NCBI GenBank assembly: GCA_009780185.1
Contig: WRAN01000007.1
Location: 1 to 64,000 of the forward strand
Direction: 5' to 3'
Length of the DNA: 64,000 nt
From: Defluviitaleaceae bacterium
GTDB taxonomy: Bacteria > Bacillota > Clostridia > Lachnospirales > WQUN01
The position numbers were made by a program, and so were the translations under genes. Numbering within the stretch: the stretch's first letter is position 1; every line of letters starts with the position of its first letter. Below the pieces are notes generated by a model. That model saw nothing but the letters and a program-made list of their open reading frames with translations, did no database searches and was not told where the DNA came from. Shown in pieces: positions 32,773-41,916 of this stretch.

Positions 32773-34842
32773 TTACAACCGTATCAACTCAGCAATGCTC
32801 ATAGCGATATTATCCAAGATATCAAAGAATTTATCGTTTAGATCATAGTACTTGCCATTTGGTTTGGTTAGCGGGTCGTATGCATCTATGCTTTCTCTGT
32901 CTTTACGGGCTACGACATAGGTTGTAACGCCTCGCTCCTCCAGCAAACGGCATACATCATTTACGGAGCGTCCTGCTACGGTTGGTACATGCGGCGGAGC
33001 ATCTGTTATTAATATAAAGATGTTACGCCCGCCTTCGTCCCTGTGGGATTTTAGTAGCTCTACCCCGGTTTCTAGGGCATCGAGGGAGGATTCAGGGATA
33101 TCGCCTCCGTAGGTTCTTGGGATATTTTTTACTTGCTTCTGGAATTTGGGTATATCATCGGTAAAGTTGTATACGCTGGGATGTTCATTTTCGCCCAAAT
33201 CGCCAAAGCCGATTAGCCCCAGCTTATTACTTGCACCTTTGGAGGCTAGGATGTTGGAGAATTCAATTGCGCGGTCTTTTACACCATTGATATAGGTGTC
33301 CATGGAGCCAGTGGTGTCTATAAGGAATACTATATTCACCCTTTCGCTCCCGACTGGAGCTTTTGGTGGTGGGGCTGTGGGGTTTGATCGATCAATTTCG
33401 GCCCGCTCGGAACGGCCCGTAGCTAAATCTTTTACATATACTTCAAAGATATTATTCTCATCAATGGCGTATGTGATCTCTATTTGAGTAACCCCGGCCA
33501 GGCCTGTAAGGGCTACTGTACCTACATATTTGCGGGCAGCTTCCTGGCCTTGCTCCCATTGAAATACATCAACATTTACCTGATTGGCACCTGACATCGA
33601 GGCGAAATTACTGTCGGAATAGCGGCTGGGGATTGGGCTACCCATTGGGATTATGGGAATGGCTTGACGCTCCATGGTGGCGATATTGGTAACCGCTTCT
33701 GTGCCGAATACTTGACGGGTGATTTGACCTACTTTTACTTGTCTGTCTGGCAGATGTATTAGATAGTTGTAAATGCTTGCGCCCATGGCTACGCTTTTTG
33801 CTGGATCTGTGGCTCTATATGGCTCTTTTAGATATCCGGCTACCATGCGGCGTACCATGGGGATTAGGGTAGAGCCACCCACTAATACCACTTTTGAGAT
33901 TTCATCTGTATGTTTTCCTGCACGCTTTAGAGCTTCTTCTATAATGTCACGGCTACGATCTACATATTTGCGAATCATTGCCTCAAAATCTTCACGGGTT
34001 ATTTCTGCGTTTAGATTTTTGGGAACACCGTCTACTATAACCAAAGGATTAATGCGAACGGCTACTTTGTTGGTTCCGGATAGCTTTTTCTTTGTTTGCT
34101 CAGCTTCTTGCTTTAGCTTTTGCATTACACGTTTGCGCTCAGCTACTTCTAGGGTGTCTAGATCTACGCCTGTTTGCTGGGTGAAGGTTGCCTTCATCCA
34201 GCGCACCAGTTCTGCATCGAAGTCATCTCCGCCTAGGTTCATATCCCCTACGTCAGATAGCTCTTGGAATGTTTCTTGGCCGTTTTCATCAGTGTCTACT
34301 CGTAATACACAAGCGTCGAAGGTGCCGCCGCCTAGGTCGTATACAAGTAGGGTTTGGGCATAGCTTTGGCGATAGCCGTATTCAATTGCGGCAGCCAGCG
34401 GCTCAGATAACAGATATACGTTTTTAAACCCTGCCAAAAGCCCTGCTTGCTGGGTTGCGAATATTTGTCTGTCATTGAAATAAGCTGGATGGGTGATTAC
34501 CACTTCATCAAACCGCTCTCCTGATTGAGCTTCAGCGGCTTGCTTTAGCTTGCGCAAGATTTCCGCGCTTATATCTTCTGGAGATTTTTCCATTCCATTG
34601 ATGTTTAGCTTATCGCCGCTACCCATTAGGCGCTTTACAGAGATTATTGTGCTCTCTGGATAGATGATGGCTCCAGCTTTGGCCTCTGCGCCTACTATCA
34701 CTCCTTCGTCGTGGTAGCACACCACGCTTGGCAGTATTTCATCTGTTCCGTCTACTTTTACTACTTCCAACGCATCGATTTTGTCGTTGTAAATTATGGC
34801 CGCCGAGTTGGTTGTGCCTAAGTCAATTCCTAGATATCCCAT
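32773..34842 (-). CDS. Hsp70-von Willebrand A fusion protein
   Basis: A 689-aa cytosolic protein. Residues 1-370 are a complete Hsp70 ATPase domain: GIDLGTTNSAA (phosphate 1), SVKRLMGSG (catalytic Lys), ITHPAYFNDRQ, VYDLGGGTFDA (phosphate 2) and VVLVGGSTLIP (adenosine). A substrate-binding beta domain follows, ending VTQIEITYAIDENNIFEVYV. The alpha-helical lid of DnaK is absent. A short Pro-rich linker (PTAPPPKAP) instead leads to a vWA domain (about 499-689) with MIDAS residues in IDTTGSMD, a Thr in IPRTYGGD and LITDAPPH. Chaperone-like activity with metal-dependent binding by vWA is inference. ATG at 34842 has AGGAG 8 nt upstream. Last gene of the operon. Confidence 0.9.
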   Translation of the reverse strand: MGYLGIDLGTTNSAAIIYNDKIDALEVVKVDGTDEILPSVVCYHDEGVIVGAEAKAGAIIYPESTIISVKRLMGSGDKLNINGMEKSPEDISAEILRKLKQAAEAQSGERFDEVVITHPAYFNDRQIFATQQAGLLAGFKNVYLLSEPLAAAIEYGYRQSYAQTLLVYDLGGGTFDACVLRVDTDENGQETFQELSDVGDMNLGGDDFDAELVRWMKATFTQQTGVDLDTLEVAERKRVMQKLKQEAEQTKKKLSGTNKVAVRINPLVIVDGVPKNLNAEITREDFEAMIRKYVDRSRDIIEEALKRAGKHTDEISKVVLVGGSTLIPMVRRMVAGYLKEPYRATDPAKSVAMGASIYNYLIHLPDRQVKVGQITRQVFGTEAVTNIATMERQAIPIIPMGSPIPSRYSDSNFASMSGANQVNVDVFQWEQGQEAARKYVGTVALTGLAGVTQIEITYAIDENNIFEVYVKDLATGRSERAEIDRSNPTAPPPKAPVGSERVNIVFLIDTTGSMDTYINGVKDRAIEFSNILASKGASNKLGLIGFGDLGENEHPSVYNFTDDIPKFQKQVKNIPRTYGGDIPESSLDALETGVELLKSHRDEGGRNIFILITDAPPHVPTVAGRSVNDVCRLLEERGVTTYVVARKDRESIDAYDPLTKPNGKYYDLNDKFFDILDNIAMSIAELIRL

Positions 34843-34855
34843 ATTTTTCACTCCT

Positions 34856-36472
34856 TTATATTACTGTTTTCTTGAATCTATCTGGGTCAAAGGTTTCTTT
34901 GTAGTCGCTGCCCATATCTTCTACCATGCCCCGCACTAGTCCGCCCTCTTCCTCTACCATCAGGGTTACCCGCAGTTTTGTTTTTCCACTGGGGCGTTCG
35001 GGAAGGCCTGTGATGCTTACTTCTCCGATAATCTTACAAGCCTCATATGGGTCGTTGGCATCAATTCTTTCTAATATTTTCAAATCCAGACGAGTCATTT
35101 CCTCTGGGGTTGCGCCGCTTAGAGTGAAGACGTGGCTTTTTTTAGCCAATGCAAAGGATGTGCCGCGGCGTATCATCGGAAAAAAGCTTTTTCTGGTACC
35201 GGAATCCAGCTCCAAGCCAATATCATGGCTTACCGTTACTTCGAATTCCACTGACAGCTTTTCAGTTATTTTTTCGGATTCCACATCCGGACTAGAAAGC
35301 AATCCCATTTTCATAGCGGCATAATAGGTCGCGCCATAAGAAATATCATACGCCGGGTGCTCCGATGAATAAATTTTCATTTCGTCGCTAAAGATATCTA
35401 AAAGCATTTCTTTAACCCAAGGCATCTTGGAAGAGCCACCCTCCAGCAGCACCCTATCTATATCCCCTGGAGTAAGGCTGCCAGAGTAGGTTTCCCTAAG
35501 AGCCTTTAGCACAAGCTTGCGGGTTTTATCAATGAAAGGTTGGATTAGATTATGAAAATCGTCCCTAGAGATTTGCTCCACGAATGGCGGAATGCAGAAA
35601 GTGAAGGGTATACGGAAGCGCCCGACCCCGGAGAGACGTTCTTTGGCCTCCCTGGCCCTGCTGGCGAGCTCAACTTGATTTTCTATAGCCAGCTCGGCCG
35701 CGGGATGTCCGGTTTTGGCTTCTACTAGGCCGCCGCAATATTCGATTAGGGCGGCATCTATATCGTCGCCACCGTGATGGGCCTCACCACCTTGACTTAT
35801 TACTTGCAGCTTGATTCGGCTTTCATCACGGTCTGTTACATTAAAAAGGGTAATATCCAAGGTGCCGCCACCAAAGTCGAAAACCATAATCCGCTCATCT
35901 TGCTTAAGTTGTTGACGGAAGTTGTATGCAAGGGCCGCCGCGTTGGGTTCTTTGATTAGGCAGATTAGCTTATCTTTAAGCCCTGCTATTTCACAGGCCC
36001 GGACGGTGGCCTTTTGCGCTGCATCGTCAAAGTCATAAGGCACAGATACCACCAGCCCCGCGATTTCAGCTTTTGGGTTTAAGCCCTGGGCATGGGCAAC
36101 CAGCTCTTGTAAGATTTTTGCTGAAATTTCTTCTGGCAGATAGTCTTTGCTGCCCAGTCTTTTGGTTTCGTTAGTGCCCATTTTCCGTTTGATGGAGCGA
36201 ACAGTGGTTTCCGGGTATATTTTCATTGAGCGGTAGGCCTCTTCACCTATCACCCATTCGTCATTGTCGTCATCTTGGCGGTACTGCACTACCGATGGCA
36301 AGGGTACTTTACCGAAACCATTGCTGACATCTATTGGCACTGGGCGGCTTTGGCTGTTATCCCAATAGGAAATTACAGAGTTAGTAGTGCCCAAGTCTAT
36401 ACCTAGCACATACCAATCCTCTGGATACTTTCCTGATTCTTCAATTTCTTTGCGATAAGCTTCCCAGTTCAT
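34856..36472 (-). CDS. Lidless Hsp70 paralogue with intact ATPase motifs
   Basis: A 538-aa Hsp70 protein. After an extension (MNWEAYRKEIEESGKYPEDW) come GIDLGTTNSVISYW, SIKRKMGTN, VVSVPYDFDDAAQ, KEPNAAALAY, VFDFGGGTLDITLF and VLLEGGSSKMPWV, so ATP binding and hydrolysis should be intact. The C-terminus has the last beta strands of a substrate-binding domain (TGLPERPSGKTKLRVTLMVE) and stops there, without a lid. The MNW extension is shared with the next gene upstream, showing the two are recent duplicates relative to the others. The ATG at 36472 lies after AGGTG. Second-to-last gene of the operon. Confidence 0.9.
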   Translation of the reverse strand: MNWEAYRKEIEESGKYPEDWYVLGIDLGTTNSVISYWDNSQSRPVPIDVSNGFGKVPLPSVVQYRQDDDNDEWVIGEEAYRSMKIYPETTVRSIKRKMGTNETKRLGSKDYLPEEISAKILQELVAHAQGLNPKAEIAGLVVSVPYDFDDAAQKATVRACEIAGLKDKLICLIKEPNAAALAYNFRQQLKQDERIMVFDFGGGTLDITLFNVTDRDESRIKLQVISQGGEAHHGGDDIDAALIEYCGGLVEAKTGHPAAELAIENQVELASRAREAKERLSGVGRFRIPFTFCIPPFVEQISRDDFHNLIQPFIDKTRKLVLKALRETYSGSLTPGDIDRVLLEGGSSKMPWVKEMLLDIFSDEMKIYSSEHPAYDISYGATYYAAMKMGLLSSPDVESEKITEKLSVEFEVTVSHDIGLELDSGTRKSFFPMIRRGTSFALAKKSHVFTLSGATPEEMTRLDLKILERIDANDPYEACKIIGEVSITGLPERPSGKTKLRVTLMVEEEGGLVRGMVEDMGSDYKETFDPDRFKKTVI

Positions 36473-36539
36473 GTTAAACACCTATTTTCATTGAATTTTT
36501 GCCGACTTTGGCGGCGGTATAATATGGTTGGCATGAAAA

Positions 36540-38054
36540 TCAAAAGCGGATTTTCACGCTAATAGTTTGGCTATAGTCAGTTTTTGGATGCAGTTCTCCA
36601 AAGCCCATGTCGGCAACCTTTAAGGTCATACGGGTATTGGATGAAAAATCTACTCCAAAGCTCAACCGTGTAGTGCCCTTGGGGCGTGGCGGCAACCCCT
36701 TTAATATATGAGATGCCAAGATTTGCTCATCTCCTTTTGAGGAGCGCCTTGCTATGGATAGGGGAATCTCTCCATCTACTTGGCTGTTTACTAATACCAG
36801 TTGGGGCTGATGATTCTGCCACCAGAAAGCACCCAGCATAACCAAAGGCAAAAATACATCTCCAGATTTTATACCAATATCTCCAGATAACTGATGCTCG
36901 TCCACTATGTTAAAAGTATTGCCAGGTATTACTCCAAGAAGAACAGCAGCAACCTCGGCGGCGCCTTCTGCTACTATCATCTTGGAGTTCTTGTACATAT
37001 TTATTTGCGCATGGGCAAAAATCTCTGACACAGCTTCCCTTGCCCACAGCATTTCAAAGCCGCCGCCTACGCATAGCACTGAAGAAATCTCGCGCGGAGA
37101 AATCCCCTTACCTGCGATATTTTTCTCCAGTGTATCTGATATAAAACGGTTAAAACTTTGCCTGTATGGAGCCACTAACGCATCAACATCGGCATGAGTT
37201 ATCGTCTGCTGAAATGGGGGATAAACGAAGTTGTAATATATTTTCGCGGGCTTTATTCGGATGTTTTTTTGGAAAAGTATATCTTTATGCTGATAGGTGA
37301 AAGCGGTAAGTTGCTCTTCATAGCCTGGTGTAGAAATATAAGCCTCGAAAAGATTATATACATCGGCAAGTATTGCCCCTGTTCCGATTTTTTCGTTAAA
37401 TAAGCTGGACATAGCTGTCACAATGTCGCCCACTTCATAAACACCGCCGCGCACTTCTCGGCTTCCATAGTCCAGTACCATTATCTTTTCATTTTTTGGA
37501 GAGCGACTGCCATAATAATATGAGAGGAGAATTTCCCGACTTGGAAGTAGCGCCACTAGCTCCTTTTCATATCCAGCCAATCTAAAAGCCCGCTTTAGTT
37601 CATCCTGGGCATCTGGGGTAAGTCTGTCGGGAATCGCGGCTATTATACCTACGATTTCGGCTTTTGGGTTGATGTTTTTTACGCTTCCCAAAAGCTCCTT
37701 GATAAATAGCCCCAAAATGGAGGCAATACTCAGATTTTTGCCGTCTATTTCTATATAGTCAAAGTTGCCTAAGCGCCGCACTAATGATTTCAGAGTTATT
37801 TCCGTACCTGCCCCTTGGTTAAGCACTGCGTACTCCCCAAAAACCCATTCTTTGGTTTCGGGGATGTACTGTATCACCGTAGGTATAGAGGGCTTGCCAT
37901 AACCTCCACTTAGGTCTATGGGCTCCGGAGTATTTTCATATAAGTTGTAAAAGGCTATCCCTGATGATTCGTTGCCTATATCCAGGCCAATAATATAATA
38001 GGCCTCGTTTTGCTTTTTGTCAGGAGGCAGAGCCTTGTAATGTTTCCAATTCAT
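36540..38054 (-). CDS. Degenerate Hsp70 paralogue, probable pseudo-ATPase
   Basis: A 504-aa protein aligned by eye with its neighbour: MNWKHYKALPPDKKQNEAYY then GLDIGNESSG in place of GIDLGTTNS. The catalytic Lys block reads SLVRRLGNF, with Val where DnaK has K70. Phosphate 2 reads VLDYGSREVRGGV and lacks the GGGTFD glycines and T199. The adenosine loop VLCVGGGFEML is kept. The C-terminal beta strands are present (KGLPPRPKGTTRLSFGVDF), the lid is not. It may bind but not hydrolyse ATP, and act as a scaffold or regulator. It starts 3 bp after the GrpE-like gene, so it is tightly coupled to it. Confidence 0.85.
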   Translation of the reverse strand: MNWKHYKALPPDKKQNEAYYIIGLDIGNESSGIAFYNLYENTPEPIDLSGGYGKPSIPTVIQYIPETKEWVFGEYAVLNQGAGTEITLKSLVRRLGNFDYIEIDGKNLSIASILGLFIKELLGSVKNINPKAEIVGIIAAIPDRLTPDAQDELKRAFRLAGYEKELVALLPSREILLSYYYGSRSPKNEKIMVLDYGSREVRGGVYEVGDIVTAMSSLFNEKIGTGAILADVYNLFEAYISTPGYEEQLTAFTYQHKDILFQKNIRIKPAKIYYNFVYPPFQQTITHADVDALVAPYRQSFNRFISDTLEKNIAGKGISPREISSVLCVGGGFEMLWAREAVSEIFAHAQINMYKNSKMIVAEGAAEVAAVLLGVIPGNTFNIVDEHQLSGDIGIKSGDVFLPLVMLGAFWWQNHQPQLVLVNSQVDGEIPLSIARRSSKGDEQILASHILKGLPPRPKGTTRLSFGVDFSSNTRMTLKVADMGFGELHPKTDYSQTISVKIRF

Positions 38055-38057
38055 ATA

Positions 38058-39734
38058 TTACCTCGCGGCTACAACATTGGCTCGGATTATTACTTGGTCG
38101 CCTTGCTTGAAGCCACTGGTCATTGTTTTTATTATTTCGCCTTTTGCGAAGCCTTCTTGCTCTTCAGCGGTTAGGACTTCGTGCTCTTTACCATTGAAAG
38201 GGTCGTGAGGGATCGGACGAATTACGGTTATACCCGCGTCTGCTATTAAGGATTCTAAGGAATTGAATGTCTCATCGAATATTGTCACTGCCGCCAGCAC
38301 TTCCGGCTGATCCGAATCTCTTAGCCTAGTGACGCTGTAGAATAAGATTTCTTCGTATGTGCTAATTTCGTATAGCAACGTTTCTTTTTTGAAGCGAAGA
38401 GCGGACTTTTCTAGTTTTTCTGTGTTGGCGGCCATTAGCTTGACTAGCTGCTTGTGATAGCCTCCAAATGCACCAAGGGATTCCTGCAACTCAAAAAAGG
38501 CCGGAATACTTTCTTGCTCTGGCGGAGCTTCGCACCAGGCAGTAAAAAGCTGGCTTGCCGCTTCTTCTATATCTTGACCTGTGAGCCTTGGAATCTGTGA
38601 GGATATACTTTCCAAGAGTTTGCGGTTATCTGTCTCATAAATTTCGAGGCTTTCGTTTAGGCTTTCGATTTTGATTTTCAGTGTTTCGACTATGCCATTG
38701 ATTATGTCATTTTCTGTGTCTTCGATATTATCTGCTCCGCTGGAAAATGTGGCCACGACCTTTTTTGCAAAACATAGCTCCGTAATAATGAAGTTATGGG
38801 CATTTACAGACATGGCCTCCAGATACCACAGGCGCATTTCCTCAAAGATTGTATCACCATTGCAGACCAGTTCTTGGATAAACATCTGGGTGTCCAGCTC
38901 AGCGCATGGATCAGAGATATTTTCCACGTCCTCTCGCAGTAGCTCAGGGACTATTACCTCTGGGGCGCTTTGCATCAGCTTTCTAAACCCGCTAATCACT
39001 GGACCTGTTTGCTGATACGCTTCTCGCAGTTTGGTTAAAATAGTAGCTACACCATTAGCACTGCCACTAGCGGATTCTATGGCTTTTACCTGTACTTGAA
39101 TGATTAGGCCAAGTACTTCCCATTCCCGCTCCAGTAAATCCGTGTAGTAGTTGGCGGTTTCGCGGTTATGCAGATCGTTTATACTGGATAAACAACGTTC
39201 GAGGGCTTCTTGGTAGATGACTTGGAGGGCTGGAAAGACATTGTTTACGATTGAGTCTTTTAATGATTTCCATGTGCCCTTTAGCAGTTTGGCATGATGC
39301 TTTTCAGGCTCTATGGGATATTCCTTCTCTAAGTTTTCGATTTGCTCTACGTTACGCATTAGGGCTTTTTCCAAAATAGTACGCTTTTCATTGACAACAG
39401 GGTTGCCCTGGCCCATGTCTACATCTTCAAACTGCCTCATTCGAGAATTTAAGACATCACAAAGCCCCGCCACCAAGTCTGGAGCGGGGTTTCCTTCTTG
39501 GCTTTCGAATAGACTTACGACCTCCCGGTAAGTCTCCATAAGATACACCAGGTGGTCGTAAACTGCCTCATCCTTCTGTCCTAGCCTTGCAAAAGACAAG
39601 GCATCCAAAGCCAGCTTATCACAAACTGCCTGCCTTATGCATTTAAAATAGTGAGTCGTGCCTATACGCAGAGCCTCGTCAGCCGAAGCCTGCAAGGCTT
39701 CCCATGCAGGCCATAAGGTATCCATCGTTGCCAT
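38058..39734 (-). CDS. Large GrpE-like nucleotide exchange factor
   Basis: A 558-aa, almost entirely helical acidic protein. Its last 115 residues look like GrpE: a helical part (LLYEISTYEEILFYSVTRLR, FDETFNSLESLIADAGITVI) and the beta domain (IPHDPFNGKEHEVLTAEEQE, then GEIIKTMTSGFKQGDQVIIR). The FDP..HE, G.II and GF...D.vIR positions of GrpE can be lined up. The first 440 residues are an unrecognised helical region, far longer than the coiled-coil arm of GrpE (about 190 aa in total). GrpE releases ADP from Hsp70, so this gene probably serves the four Hsp70s around it. That link is inference from motif and position. Confidence 0.75.
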   Translation of the reverse strand: MATMDTLWPAWEALQASADEALRIGTTHYFKCIRQAVCDKLALDALSFARLGQKDEAVYDHLVYLMETYREVVSLFESQEGNPAPDLVAGLCDVLNSRMRQFEDVDMGQGNPVVNEKRTILEKALMRNVEQIENLEKEYPIEPEKHHAKLLKGTWKSLKDSIVNNVFPALQVIYQEALERCLSSINDLHNRETANYYTDLLEREWEVLGLIIQVQVKAIESASGSANGVATILTKLREAYQQTGPVISGFRKLMQSAPEVIVPELLREDVENISDPCAELDTQMFIQELVCNGDTIFEEMRLWYLEAMSVNAHNFIITELCFAKKVVATFSSGADNIEDTENDIINGIVETLKIKIESLNESLEIYETDNRKLLESISSQIPRLTGQDIEEAASQLFTAWCEAPPEQESIPAFFELQESLGAFGGYHKQLVKLMAANTEKLEKSALRFKKETLLYEISTYEEILFYSVTRLRDSDQPEVLAAVTIFDETFNSLESLIADAGITVIRPIPHDPFNGKEHEVLTAEEQEGFAKGEIIKTMTSGFKQGDQVIIRANVVAAR

Positions 39735-39790
39735 AATTTCCCCTTTTGCTTCTGTTATGAATATAAGCCTTTATCAGAAAAACAGCCCAA

Positions 39791-41467
39791 CTAATACAGC
39801 TCATCTACAGACAATTGTGTAATCACGCCATCCGTAGAAAGGCTGCGAGCCGTAACCTGTAGCATATTATCCTGGCCGACGCTGAAAGTAACTTTTACTT
39901 TTTCCTGGCCGCGTACGCCTTGGGGTATGCCTCTGAGGGATGTCCCGGCCAAGCGTTTCATGCCTTCTTGACTTACGTGTTGCAGCTTGTCCGAGGCTTT
40001 GGGCAAGGTACTCTCGTATACTACAATCGCCATGCTGGATACATTGTCGAAATTGGTGATTAGGGGCTCGGCGGCATCTATTGTTAGGCCGTCTTTGGGG
40101 ATATCCAGCCCAGCCGGAACGATTTCCATAAACCTACGTCCTGCTATTTCTAGGCCAAGGGGGTGGATGGTTCGCTCTTGAACCACAGGCCCACGAACCG
40201 TTGGCATCATAATCATATTGCAATAGTGAGCCGCACCTTGGGATATGCTAAGAGCGGGACTAATACGGGATTTGAATGGCTCTTTCTTAAACCGCTCGGT
40301 TATCTGCTCGCTTACATATAAAATAGAAGAGCTGCCTCCAACTAAGAAGACCTCGTCAATATCTGCCTCTGTTAAGCCCCCGGCTTCTAAACAGTGACTT
40401 ACACAGATCAAAGTTTCTGCAATCAGGTCTGTTACACTCTTTCCTTTGAATTTTTCAAAGGCATCTAGGCTGTCTCCCAGTTGATTAACCCGCTGATGGG
40501 TCAGGAATTGCTCTCTGGTTATTTCCATATTGATATTAACAATCCGTGGCTCCTGCACAAAGGGAGCTAGGGTGATTTTTGTGGCTTTGGTTTGGCTTAG
40601 GCGTTCTTTGGCTTGGTTCGCGGCTTGCTGAAGGCGCACCAATGCTACCTTCTTTTGGCGCTTGGACACGCCGTCGTCTAATGTGTCATCGAAAAGATCA
40701 ATTTCTTCGTTGGTCAACTTTTTAAATTCTTCATATACGATATCCATAATGATTTTATCAATATCATTGCCACCTAAGTTATTGTCACCGTAGGTGCTGA
40801 CTATGGATATAGTTGGCTCTCCCGCTTCTTCCACCTTGACTTGAAGTACGCAGGCATCAAAAGTTCCGCCGCCAAAGTCGTATACCAAGATTTTTTTATC
40901 ACTGACTTCATTAACCGCATAGGAAATAGCCGCTGCCGCAGGCTCTAAGCGCAAGTAAATACTTTCTGGGTCAAATCCGGCTAAAATCGCTGCTTCCTTG
41001 GTCATTTTCTTTTGCTTGTCTGTGGAGTTGGCGGGAACGGTAATTACACAACCGGAAAATTCACCGGTAATGCCAAGCTCTTCTTGAGCATATTCGTCTG
41101 CCTTTTGTTTAAGATGCCCCAGGATTTCCCCAGCTATCTGCTCTGGGGTGAATTGGTAATCTTTATCATCTACAGAAACAGTAAGCTTTGCATCACTACC
41201 TAGGTAGCGCTTAATTGAAAGAATAGTGGAAAGGGGATAGATAATAGCAGCTTCCTTTGCTTGTACTCCAAATATCCTAGATAGCTTGCTCTCATCTTCC
41301 GGGTCTGATTCGAATTGAATAGCTGTTGGGAAGATATTACTGCCGTCTATAGGGATGGTTTGAGCCTCGCCCTCCCCAAAATTGTAGATACTTACAACTG
41401 AGTTGGTGGTGCCAAAGTCAATACCGAGGAATAAACCCCGTTCTGTGTCCAGTCCTAAAGTGCCCAT
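39791..41467 (-). CDS. Lidless Hsp70 paralogue, first gene of the operon
   Basis: A 558-aa Hsp70 protein with GIDFGTTNSVVSIY, SIKRYLGSD, VITVPANSTDKQKK, LEPAAAAISYAV, VYDFGGGTFDACVL and VFLVGGSSSILYV, so its ATPase motifs are intact. An insert (EEIDLFDDTLDDGVSKRQKK) lies in the subdomain II region, as in the vWA fusion. The C-terminus ends with the beta domain (RGIPQGVRGQEKVKVTFSVG, NMLQVTARSLSTDGVI) and lacks a lid. No CIRCE operator is visible upstream. It probably drives the operon from a promoter in 41468-41640 that I cannot define clearly. Confidence 0.9.
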   Translation of the reverse strand: MGTLGLDTERGLFLGIDFGTTNSVVSIYNFGEGEAQTIPIDGSNIFPTAIQFESDPEDESKLSRIFGVQAKEAAIIYPLSTILSIKRYLGSDAKLTVSVDDKDYQFTPEQIAGEILGHLKQKADEYAQEELGITGEFSGCVITVPANSTDKQKKMTKEAAILAGFDPESIYLRLEPAAAAISYAVNEVSDKKILVYDFGGGTFDACVLQVKVEEAGEPTISIVSTYGDNNLGGNDIDKIIMDIVYEEFKKLTNEEIDLFDDTLDDGVSKRQKKVALVRLQQAANQAKERLSQTKATKITLAPFVQEPRIVNINMEITREQFLTHQRVNQLGDSLDAFEKFKGKSVTDLIAETLICVSHCLEAGGLTEADIDEVFLVGGSSSILYVSEQITERFKKEPFKSRISPALSISQGAAHYCNMIMMPTVRGPVVQERTIHPLGLEIAGRRFMEIVPAGLDIPKDGLTIDAAEPLITNFDNVSSMAIVVYESTLPKASDKLQHVSQEGMKRLAGTSLRGIPQGVRGQEKVKVTFSVGQDNMLQVTARSLSTDGVITQLSVDELY

Positions 41468-41509
41468 AAGTGCCTCCTTGAAGTTTCGCTAGTATATTTT
41501 TTGAATATT

Positions 41510-41521
41510 TACATTAATGTA
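41510..41521. promoter_or_regulatory. Palindrome upstream of the Hsp70 operon
   Basis: TACATTAATGTA is a perfect 12-bp palindrome 43 bp upstream of the first Hsp70 gene. It is a candidate operator, but no clear -35/-10 pair could be set around it. Confidence 0.35.
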
Positions 41522-41639
41522 CGTTAGCTGTAGGCGGTATGTATGGCGAAAATTGCGGCATGGGTAAAATATAACCTTTTTACATAAAAAAATCTATAAA
41601 TAAAACACATGCTTACATACTGCTTGCATATGATGTATT

Positions 41640-41779
41640 GGGAAATCTATTAAAATAAAATCATCAGATTGAAATCAACGGCAAATGTAAAAACTGACAT
41701 GCAAACATTGATTTTGTGCCGGGAAATATGGGAAATATAACACTTTGCACTTCGCGGCTCAAAAAACCTTGGGAAATAT
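41640..41779. promoter_or_regulatory. Four GGGAAAT repeats in the Hsp70/SLH intergenic region
   Basis: GGGAAAT occurs at 41640-41646, 41721-41729, 41730-41738 and 41771-41779, the last three as GGGAAATAT. They lie between the divergent Hsp70 operon and the SLH gene and could be binding sites. A weak promoter for the SLH gene (TTGCAT at 41802, TAGACT at 41825, 17-bp spacing) follows. Nothing else is clear in 41468-41916. Confidence 0.3.
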
Positions 41780-41916
41780 TCTAATTTCCTGCAACAAGAC
41801 ATTGCATTCTTTGATGAAATAGTATAGACTTTCGCAAATTATTAACTTAACGTGGGATAGGGGCGCATCACAGCTATGTGCCCTAGTTGTATGTACAAAA
41901 AAGGAGAGTAGTTAAA

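Noticed and set aside
32773-41467. Reading the Hsp70 cluster as the housekeeping dnaK operon
   Set aside because: No hrcA or dnaJ, lids missing, one copy inactive and one fused to vWA; a normal dnaK is expected elsewhere in the genome.
41468-41600. CIRCE (HrcA) operator for the Hsp70 operon
   Set aside because: No TTAGCACTC-N9-GAGTGCTAA or close variant is present.
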